Made by a program: the position numbers and the translations under genes
Shown here: positions 1 through 4,587 of the stretch, piece after piece
How positions within the stretch are numbered: the first letter of the stretch is position 1
How the letters are laid out: the number at the start of each line of letters is the position of its first letter
Notes under the pieces: model-generated
Told to the model about the DNA's origin: nothing
Database searches by the model: none
The model's input: the letters and a program-made list of their open reading frames with translations, nothing else
Source of the DNA: Hydrogenophaga sp.
GTDB taxonomy: Bacteria > Pseudomonadota > Gammaproteobacteria > Burkholderiales > Burkholderiaceae_C
Assembly (NCBI GenBank): GCA_011390855.1
Contig: JAABRN010000035.1
Coordinates: forward strand, 1 to 6,227
DNA: 6,227 nt
Direction: 5' to 3'

Positions 1-710
1 GGGCACACCACATGTTCACCACCGGCATGCCGGTGACGGGCCAGTTGTTCTTCATGTACTCGACCATGTTGATTGCCGTGCCCACGGGCGTGAAGATCTT
101 CAACTGGATCGCGACCATGTGGAAGGGCTCGATGACCTTCGAGACCCCGATGCTGTGGGCAGTCGGCTTCATATTCGTGTTCACACTGGGTGGTTTCACC
201 GGTTTGATCCTGTCGGTCGCGCCGATCGATATCCAGATGCAGGACACCTATTACGTGGTGGCGCACTTCCACTACGTACTGGTGGCCGGCTCCCTGTTTG
301 CCATGTTCGCCGGCATTTACTACTGGCTGCCCAAGTGGACCGGTGTCATGTACAGCGAGACCAGGGGCAAGATCCACTTCTGGTGGTCCATGATCTCGTT
401 CAACATCACGTTCTTCCCGATGCACTTCCTGGGTCTGGCAGGCATGCCGCGTCGGTACGCCGATTACCCCATGCAGTTCGCCGATTTCAACGCGATTGCC
501 TCTATCGGTGGTTTTGCTTTCGGCATTGCCCAGGTGTACTTCTTCGTTGCCGTGATCCTGCCCGCCATGCGGGGCAAGGGAGAAAAGGCATCACAGAAAC
601 CTTGGGAAGGCGCAGAAGGCCTGGAGTGGGAAGTGCCATCACCCGCGCCATTCCACACCTTCGAGAACCCACCCAAGCTGGACGCTACCGCCACCAAAGT
701 CATCGGCTGA
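1..710 (+). CDS. ctaD: Cytochrome c oxidase subunit I, C-terminal part (5' end outside window)
   Basis: Catalytic subunit of the aa3-type heme-copper oxidase of the inner membrane, which reduces O2 to water and pumps protons. The reading frame is open from the window edge: bases 1-2 end a probable Trp codon, followed by Ala-His-His-Met, the two CuB-ligand histidines (6-11). Further on are PTGVK with the K-channel lysine (93-95), VVAHFHY with the heme a3 and heme a ligand histidines (264-266 and 270-272), and GMPRR with the arginine pair that contacts heme propionates (about 441-455). The C-terminal PPxHTFE-type tail (PAPFHTFENP) is typical of subunit I. The helix with the cross-linked His-Tyr and the D channel lie upstream of the window. 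One oddity is Gln at 240-242, where mitochondrial subunit I has a Mg-ligand His. The 37-residue assembly gene follows after 26 bases. Identification is secure. Confidence 0.98.
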   Translation, partial: AHHMFTTGMPVTGQLFFMYSTMLIAVPTGVKIFNWIATMWKGSMTFETPMLWAVGFIFVFTLGGFTGLILSVAPIDIQMQDTYYVVAHFHYVLVAGSLFAMFAGIYYWLPKWTGVMYSETRGKIHFWWSMISFNITFFPMHFLGLAGMPRRYADYPMQFADFNAIASIGGFAFGIAQVYFFVAVILPAMRGKGEKASQKPWEGAEGLEWEVPSPAPFHTFENPPKLDATATKVIG

Positions 711-736
711 GATCGGTGCACTCAACGGACACACCA

Positions 737-850
737 ATGAAAACGCCTGAGCAAAAGAAGCACAACCTCCGTCTGGGGCTGATCCTGGCCTCCGTGGCGT
801 TGGTTTTCTTCCTGGGTTTTATGGGCAAGCTGGTGTTCCTGGGCGGATAA
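737..850 (+). CDS. Cytochrome oxidase small assembly protein, 37 aa
   Basis: A 37-residue protein with a basic, polar N-terminus (MKTPEQKKHN, residues 1-10) and one hydrophobic helix at about residues 13-34, ending in KLVFLGG. This predicts a single-pass inner-membrane protein with its N-terminus in the cytoplasm. Very short proteins of this form between ctaD and ctaG are annotated in Burkholderiales as cytochrome oxidase small assembly proteins, and I recognise it by position and shape. Its molecular role is not established by the sequence. By analogy with other small oxidase factors it may help subunit I maturation. The start is the only ATG that gives a compact product. No good Shine-Dalgarno sequence precedes it (a weak GGA at 727-729), so coupling to ctaD translation is likely. 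ctaG begins 33 bases downstream. Confidence 0.8.
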   Translation: MKTPEQKKHNLRLGLILASVALVFFLGFMGKLVFLGG

Positions 851-883
851 GGCACCTGCACACCATCTTTAAAGAGCACCGAC

Positions 884-1492
884 ATGGGACTGAAGCGCGA
901 AAATTTCAAGATGGTGGGCAAGCTCGGCGTCATTGCGCTGGGTATGTTCGCTTTCGGCTACGCGCTGGTGCCGATTTATCGTGCCATCTGCGAAGTCACG
1001 GGTATCAATATCCTGGCACTGTCCGAACGGGAAGTACCAGGCCTTCGCCCCTCGTTGCCCTCCAATACGCAGGTGGACGAATCGCGCACCATCACGGTGG
1101 AGTTTGACGTGAATGTGCGCGGACCCTGGCATTTCAAGCCCGAGGTGCGCTCGCTACAGGTTCATCCTGGCGAGCTCACCACGGTGATGTACGAATTCCA
1201 GAACATACAGAACCGCACCATGGCTGCTCAGGCCATTCCCAGTTATGCGCCACGGCAGTCTGCCAGCCATTTCAACAAGTTGGAGTGCTTCTGTTTCACC
1301 CAGTACACGCTTGAAGCCGGCGAAAAGAAAGCGTGGCCCGTGGCCTTTGTGATCGACCCGCGCCTGCCGAAAGACGTCACCACGATCACGTTGTCCTACA
1401 CCTTCTTCGAGGTTGGCGGCAAGGTGCCCGCGGCACCGGTTGCCGTACCATTGGCCACCGGCACCCCGGTGACATTGCCAGGCGCGGTATGA
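884..1492 (+). CDS. ctaG: Cytochrome c oxidase assembly protein CtaG / Cox11 (CuB chaperone)
   Basis: A 202-residue CtaG/Cox11 family protein. Family members deliver Cu(I) to the CuB site of subunit I. They are anchored by one N-terminal helix with a beta-sandwich domain in the periplasm. Here the helix lies at about residues 10-30, followed directly by IYRAICEVTG with the conserved Cys36. The copper-binding CFCF motif is present with Cys135 and Cys137 (LECFCFTQ), and PWHFKP and SYTFFEV match family blocks. The length is normal for the family. The ATG at 884 is preceded by a weak AAAGAG at 871-876 and gives the usual short basic leader before the helix. The stop overlaps the next start as ATGA, so the DUF2970 gene is probably translationally coupled. 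All key cysteines are intact. Confidence 0.97.
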   Translation: MGLKRENFKMVGKLGVIALGMFAFGYALVPIYRAICEVTGINILALSEREVPGLRPSLPSNTQVDESRTITVEFDVNVRGPWHFKPEVRSLQVHPGELTTVMYEFQNIQNRTMAAQAIPSYAPRQSASHFNKLECFCFTQYTLEAGEKKAWPVAFVIDPRLPKDVTTITLSYTFFEVGGKVPAAPVAVPLATGTPVTLPGAV

Positions 1493-1710
1493 GTGAGCCC
1501 ATCCACAAGCGCAAGGGTTCCTGGTTGGGCACCGTCAGGGCGGTGCTGTGGGGTTTTCTGGGCGTGCGGCGCTACGCAGACTACCAGGACGACATTGCCA
1601 AGCTCAATCCGCTGCATCTCATTGCCGTGGGCGTGCTGATGGCTTTCTTGTTTGTTCTGTGCCTCATCTTCATCGTGAACTGGGTGGTCGCATCAGGCGC
1701 GGCCGGTTGA
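1489..1710 (+). CDS. DUF2970 family small membrane protein, 73 aa
   Basis: A 73-residue protein with a basic N-terminus, an amphipathic WLGTVRAVLWGFLGVRR segment (residues 12-28), a polar stretch with ADYQDDIAKLNPLHLI (30-45) and one transmembrane helix (about 43-67). The VLWGFxGVR, DYxDDxAKLNPLH and C-terminal hydrophobic blocks match the DUF2970 family as I remember it. The function of that family is unknown. The start overlaps the ctaG stop by four bases (ATGA), and such tight linkage between ctaG and ctaE suggests a role in oxidase assembly or stability, which is inference from context only. There is no convincing ribosome binding site, consistent with translational coupling. ctaE starts 61 bases downstream. 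Confidence 0.85.
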   Translation: MSEPIHKRKGSWLGTVRAVLWGFLGVRRYADYQDDIAKLNPLHLIAVGVLMAFLFVLCLIFIVNWVVASGAAG

Positions 1711-1771
1711 TCCGGACATTGGTTTTCATTTTTCAGATATTCAAACAAGCGCTTTGCAAATAGGAGTGAGC
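1711..1771 (+). promoter_or_regulatory. AT-richer leader with strong ribosome binding site for ctaE
   Basis: The 61-base gap before ctaE is richer in A and T than its surroundings, especially 1719-1760. It contains AGGAG at 1762-1766, five bases before the ATG at 1772. This is the clearest Shine-Dalgarno sequence in the window and decides the ctaE start over an in-frame TTG at 1754. A promoter for ctaE could lie here, but I see no -35/-10 pair of good quality, so only the ribosome binding site is well supported. Confidence 0.6.
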
Positions 1772-2653
1772 ATGTCAGCAGCATCCCACGGTACGACGCC
1801 CTACTACTACGTCCCCGGACCGTCACGACACCCGGTGATGGCGGCCATCGGCCTGTTTTTCGTGATCCTTGGTGCAGGACAATGGATCAATGGTGCGGTC
1901 TGGGGCGCCTATTCACTGGCGTTCGGCATGGCTTTCTGGCTCGTGGTGCTTTACCAGTGGTTCCGCGATGCGGTCAACGAAAGCGAAAGCGGTCTGTACG
2001 GACGAAAGATCGATCTGTCGTACCGCTGGAGCATGAGCTGGTTCATCTTCTCGGAGGTGATGTTCTTTGGCGCTTTCTTCACTGCTCTTTGGTGGGCGAG
2101 GGTGCAGTCTGTGCCGAGCCTGGGCGGCTTTGAAAACTCGCTGATCTGGCCAGATTTTTCAGCCATCTGGCCCAGTTCCCAGGTCGGTGCTACCGCTTCA
2201 CCGGCAGGCATTGTTGAGCCATTCCAGACCATGGGGCCGTTCTGGTTGCCCACCATCAACACGGCGCTGCTGCTGACATCAGGCGTGACGCTGACCATTG
2301 CCCACCATGCGTTGCAGGCAGGCAACCGGGGCAAGACCATCGCGTTCATGTGGTTGACTGTGCTGCTCGGCGTGATTTTCCTCTGCGTGCAAGGGTATGA
2401 GTACTACTACGCGTATGTCAGCCTGAATCTCAAGCTGTCTTCTGGCATCTTTGGTTCGACCTTTTACATGCTGACCGGTTTCCACGGCTTCCATGTGCTG
2501 GTGGGTATGTTGATGCTGTTGTTCATCACGCTGCGCCTGCAGAAGGGTCACTTCTCCGCCAAGAGCCATTTCGGTTTTGAAGGTGCGGCCTGGTACTGGC
2601 ACTTTGTGGACGTGGTCTGGCTGGGTCTGTACATTCTTGTGTACTGGATGTGA
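1772..2653 (+). CDS. ctaE: Cytochrome c oxidase subunit III
   Basis: A 293-residue subunit III, a core membrane subunit that packs against subunit I and supports sustained proton uptake and turnover. Seven hydrophobic segments are visible at about residues 23-40, 45-63, 89-108, 155-178, 189-208, 229-254 and 272-292. Family marks include FIFSEVMFFGAFFTALWW with the buried Glu95 in helix 3, GFHGFHVLVG (about 237-245) and the C-terminal WYWHFVDVVWLGLYILVYW-like end (274-292). A loop at residues 111-150 rich in Pro, Trp and Ser lies between helices 3 and 4. Loops of this size are common in the bacterial branch that I associate with Betaproteobacteria. The ATG at 1772 is chosen because of AGGAG five bases upstream. 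The gene ends just before the tandem-hairpin terminator, so it is probably the last gene of the ctaD-side transcript. Confidence 0.97.
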   Translation: MSAASHGTTPYYYVPGPSRHPVMAAIGLFFVILGAGQWINGAVWGAYSLAFGMAFWLVVLYQWFRDAVNESESGLYGRKIDLSYRWSMSWFIFSEVMFFGAFFTALWWARVQSVPSLGGFENSLIWPDFSAIWPSSQVGATASPAGIVEPFQTMGPFWLPTINTALLLTSGVTLTIAHHALQAGNRGKTIAFMWLTVLLGVIFLCVQGYEYYYAYVSLNLKLSSGIFGSTFYMLTGFHGFHVLVGMLMLLFITLRLQKGHFSAKSHFGFEGAAWYWHFVDVVWLGLYILVYWM

Positions 2654-2657
2654 TGGC

Positions 2658-2689
2658 GGCGCAAGCGGGTAAGCGACCCGCTTCGCGCC
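2658..2689. terminator. GC-rich hairpin directly downstream of ctaE
   Basis: AAGCGGGT (2663-2670) pairs with ACCCGCTT (2676-2683) around a five-base loop. The stem extends outward by GGCGC (2658-2662) pairing with GCGCC (2685-2689), with C2684 bulged, giving 13 base pairs in total. It has no T tract of its own but abuts the next hairpin. It may stabilise the ctaE 3' end against exonucleases or assist termination. Confidence 0.6.
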
Positions 2690-2690
2690 C

Positions 2691-2724
2691 AAAGAAAAAA
2701 GCGCCTGCTGGCGCTTTTTTCTTT
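2691..2724. terminator. Bidirectional rho-independent terminator between convergent genes
   Basis: AAAGAAAAAAGCGCC (2691-2705) and GGCGCTTTTTTCTTT (2710-2724) form a perfect 15-base inverted repeat around a four-base TGCT loop. Read on the plus strand it is a GC-capped stem followed by a T tract. Because of the matching A tract it is an equally good terminator on the minus strand. It lies between the ctaE stop (2653) and the stop of the minus-strand gene (2751), where both transcripts need to end. Confidence 0.93.
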
Positions 2725-2750
2725 GAATGGTCATTCGCTTTTGGCCAGCT

Positions 2751-2996
2751 TCAGCCCTGCAACGGCAGACCTGTGGGCTGAATCCATCCCATGAAGTAGC
2801 TGATCAACACCACCACAAACAGCAAGATGGAGAAGCCCACACGAAATGCGAGAGCGCGCGCCATGTGGTTGTTCCGGGGTGCATCCGGACTCGTTGCGTC
2901 TTCACCGGCACCCCTGTCACCACGCATCATGAACACCAGCGCCGCGGCCAAGCTACCGATGACCGCTACAAAACCTGCAAGGACCAGATACTTCAT
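2751..2996 (-). CDS. Twin transmembrane protein, DUF2909 family, 81 aa
   Basis: An 81-residue protein with two predicted membrane helices, residues 2-24 and about 52-71, joined by a charged Gly/Asp/Pro-rich linker. Conserved-looking blocks are MKYLVLAGF at the start, MARALAFRVG (45-54) and SYFMGWIQPTG (66-76). I recognise this as the DUF2909 or twin transmembrane family, whose function is unknown. It is known to me as a neighbour of cytochrome oxidase genes in Betaproteobacteria. It is the only minus-strand gene here. It converges on ctaE with a shared terminator and diverges from surf1 with 45 bases between starts. The ATG (2994-2996 complement) starts the first helix directly. I see no Shine-Dalgarno sequence upstream. 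A role in oxidase assembly is inferred from location only. Confidence 0.88.
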   Translation of the reverse strand: MKYLVLAGFVAVIGSLAAALVFMMRGDRGAGEDATSPDAPRNNHMARALAFRVGFSILLFVVVLISYFMGWIQPTGLPLQG

Positions 2997-3041
2997 GCGC
3001 CAGATTATCGATCTTTGGCTCCCCGTTCATACGGTGGCCGT
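2997..3041. promoter_or_regulatory. Divergent intergenic region with possible minus-strand -10 element
   Basis: Only 45 bases separate the two divergent starts, so promoters for both genes must be here or inside the opposite gene. On the minus strand GATAAT (complement of 3004-3009) matches five of six bases of a sigma70 -10 box and would place a transcript start at about the ATG at 2996. I see no good -35 partner, so the call is weak. Confidence 0.25.
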
Positions 3042-3779
3042 GTGAATACACACACCGGACGGTTCTTGCTGGTCACCATGGCCGCGCTGCTGACCATGGC
3101 GGCCACCGCAGCCCTGGGTTTCTGGCAGCTTGATCGCGCTGCTCAGAAGCAGGACCTCCAGACCCGCATTGACGAACGCGGGCAGCTGCCCGCCTGGAAT
3201 GCCGCCAATGTGCTCTCCATGGTCGATCCGGACTCAGGCTTGCACCGCGTTGTGCGTCTCTCAGGTGAATGGATGCCCGATGCCACCCTCTTTCTCGACA
3301 ATCGCCAGATGGAGGGGCGCCCAGGCTTCTTCGTGATCACACCCTTGCGCCTTCAAGGCAGTGAACAAGCTGTGCTGGTGCAAAGGGGTTGGGTACCCCG
3401 AGACTTTCAGGACCGTAGCCGGGTGCCTGCGGTGTCGACGCCTGAGGGTGTTGTTGATATCGAAGGTCGCTTGGCCCCGCCGCCGGGCAAGCTATACGAG
3501 CTCGGAGAGGCAGCCACTGGGCCGATCCGGCAAAATGTCGACCTTGAGACGCTTGCGCAAGAGTGGAATGTGCCATTGATCGCACTCTCGGTTTTGCAGA
3601 CCAGTGGCGCAGCCGATGGTCTGCGACGTGAATGGCCGGTGGTCACTGCCGGCGTGCAAAAGCACCATGGTTACGCATTCCAGTGGTTTGGGTTGTGCGC
3701 GCTCGCAGGTTTCCTGTACATCTGGTTCCAGTTCATTTCTCCCCGCCGAAAGCGCAGCCTCCATGTCTCAGACACCTGA
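3042..3779 (+). CDS. surf1: SURF1 family cytochrome oxidase biogenesis protein
   Basis: A 245-residue SURF1/Shy1 family protein. Family members sit in the membrane with two helices and a periplasmic domain between them, and help place heme a in the a3 site of subunit I. The first helix is at about residues 8-26, followed by GFWQLDRA with the family Trp-Gln. Then come RLSGEW (72-77), a GRPGFFVITPL block (92-102), VLVQRGWVPR (111-120) and the second helix after KHHGYAFQWFGL (207-218), the conserved His-x-x-Tyr-Ala-x-Gln-Trp region. The GTG at 3042 is preferred because it gives a short basic leader before the first helix. The next in-frame ATG, at 3078, would cut into that helix. The frame is open upstream to 2727, but that part overlaps the antisense gene and resembles no SURF1 leader. 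The 3' end overlaps the next gene by 17 bases. Confidence 0.95.
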   Translation: MNTHTGRFLLVTMAALLTMAATAALGFWQLDRAAQKQDLQTRIDERGQLPAWNAANVLSMVDPDSGLHRVVRLSGEWMPDATLFLDNRQMEGRPGFFVITPLRLQGSEQAVLVQRGWVPRDFQDRSRVPAVSTPEGVVDIEGRLAPPPGKLYELGEAATGPIRQNVDLETLAQEWNVPLIALSVLQTSGAADGLRREWPVVTAGVQKHHGYAFQWFGLCALAGFLYIWFQFISPRRKRSLHVSDT

Positions 3780-4434
3780 CGAACCATTGACACTGACCGT
3801 ACACAGCATGCCCAAGCTGGACGCTGCCAGCGCGCGCGACGCTGCCAGCACGCGGGCTGGTCGCTGGAAGATGGTGCTGCTGTTCCTGGTCTGCGCGGCG
3901 CCGGTGATTGCCTCGTATCTCACCTACTACGTGATCCGCCCTGAGGGGCGGCACAACTACGGTGAACTGATCGATCCTCAACGTCCGATGCCGGACATCA
4001 TGGGGACCAATGTGCAGGGTGAACCGGTGTCGTTGCTCGCACTGAAGGATCAATGGCTGCTCATCAGTGTGGCCGACAGCGCGTGCAGCGAGGCCTGCCA
4101 GCAGCACCTCTACCTGCAACGCCAGCTCCGGGAAACCCTGGGGCGCGAAAAAGACCGGCTGGACTGGGTCTGGTTGCGCACCGGTTCTGCCGAGATGAGC
4201 GAGTCGCTGCGCGCAGCCACCGCTGCGGCCCAGGTGGTGCTGGTGGATACAGATTCCCTGGCCGCCTGGTTGGTGCCGGCCGAAGGTCGGCGCATCGAGG
4301 ACCACCTTTACGTGGTCGACCCTCTCGGGAACTGGATGATGCGATTTCCGGCTGACCTGGACTCCAAGCGGGCCAAGCGCGACCTGGACCGGCTGTTGCG
4401 GGCTTCTTCGTTCTGGGACAAGGCAGGACGATGA
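3763..4434 (+). CDS. SCO-like membrane-anchored thioredoxin-fold protein
   Basis: A 223-residue protein with a polar N-terminal region (1-35), one membrane helix (about 36-58) and a periplasmic domain of about 160 residues. The domain resembles SCO/thioredoxin-like proteins: a PMPDIMG entry segment (75-81), a hydrophobic strand before ADSACSEAC with Cys108 and Cys112 in CxxxC spacing, and EDHLYVVDPLGNWMMRF (179-195) with His181 placed like the copper-ligand His of SCO proteins. SCO proteins deliver copper to the CuA centre of subunit II or reduce its cysteines. The motif lacks the prolines of the usual CPxxCP, so this is a divergent branch and function is inferred. It starts inside surf1 (17-base overlap) with no clear ribosome binding site, so translational coupling is likely. 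Residues 20-31 contain two near-identical six-residue units. Confidence 0.82.
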   Translation: MSQTPDEPLTLTVHSMPKLDAASARDAASTRAGRWKMVLLFLVCAAPVIASYLTYYVIRPEGRHNYGELIDPQRPMPDIMGTNVQGEPVSLLALKDQWLLISVADSACSEACQQHLYLQRQLRETLGREKDRLDWVWLRTGSAEMSESLRAATAAAQVVLVDTDSLAAWLVPAEGRRIEDHLYVVDPLGNWMMRFPADLDSKRAKRDLDRLLRASSFWDKAGR

Positions 4435-4586
4435 GGACCACCCCCGTCGCTTGCTCGCTTCGCGTAGCCGACTCCCCCCTCAATGGAGCAATACCCGTGG
4501 CCCGGCGAAGCCGGTTGTGCGGTGTTCCTGGAATCGCTCTTTTCCCTGTCCTGTCTACTGTGAGAACTCCGTTCGAGAAACGCTGA
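4431..4586 (+). other. Small 51-codon open frame, probably not coding
   Basis: An ATG at 4431 overlaps the stop of the SCO-like gene as ATGA, and the frame stays open for 51 codons to a TGA at 4584-4586, one base before the ctaA ATG. The spacing looks operon-like. The product is rich in Arg, Pro and Val with no hydrophobic helix or motif I recognise, and the DNA looks like a dispersed intergenic repeat. I regard coding as unlikely but cannot exclude it. Confidence 0.15.
4435..4535. repeat. Probable degenerate dispersed intergenic repeat
   Basis: The 153-base spacer between the SCO-like gene and ctaA differs in style from the coding DNA. It holds ACCACCCCCGTCGCTTGCTC (4438-4457), CTTCGCG (4458-4464), a run of six C (4474-4479) in a degenerate CTCC/GGAG pair (4472-4487), and a CCGGC-GAA-GCCGG hairpin (4502-4514), then GGTGTTCCTGG (4521-4531). 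Blocks of this kind (CACCCCCGTCGC, CCCCTCAA, GGCCCGGCGAAGCCGG) recur between genes in Comamonadaceae genomes as I remember them. Only one copy is in this window, so its repeat nature is inferred. The boundaries are approximate. The rest of the spacer, to 4587, holds only a weak GAGAAA ribosome binding site (4575-4580). Confidence 0.5.
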
Positions 4587-4587
4587 C

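Noticed and set aside
672..686. 15-base word CCCAAGCTGGACGCT shared with 3811-3825
   Set aside because: Both copies are in coding DNA for Pro-Lys-Leu-Asp-Ala with common codons. One shared 15-mer is not strong evidence of a repeat or recombination site.
119..736. A plus-strand frame overlapping ctaD and continuous with the 37-residue gene
   Set aside because: The part before 737 is out of frame with ctaD and rich in Arg and His. Only the last 37 codons form a plausible protein.
1719..1747. TTGGTT followed by AT-rich DNA as a promoter for ctaE
   Set aside because: No -10 box at a 16-18 base spacing. The AT-richness alone is not enough.
2279..2734. A 151-codon minus-strand frame across the ctaE end and the terminator
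   Set aside because: It runs through the perfect inverted repeat and opposite conserved subunit III helices. The product is His/Gln-rich with no recognisable feature.
3733..4305. A 190-codon minus-strand frame opposite the SCO-like gene
   Set aside because: Low-complexity His/Gln/Arg-rich product with no motif, opposite a gene with a clear helix and CxxxC motif. It is a shadow frame.
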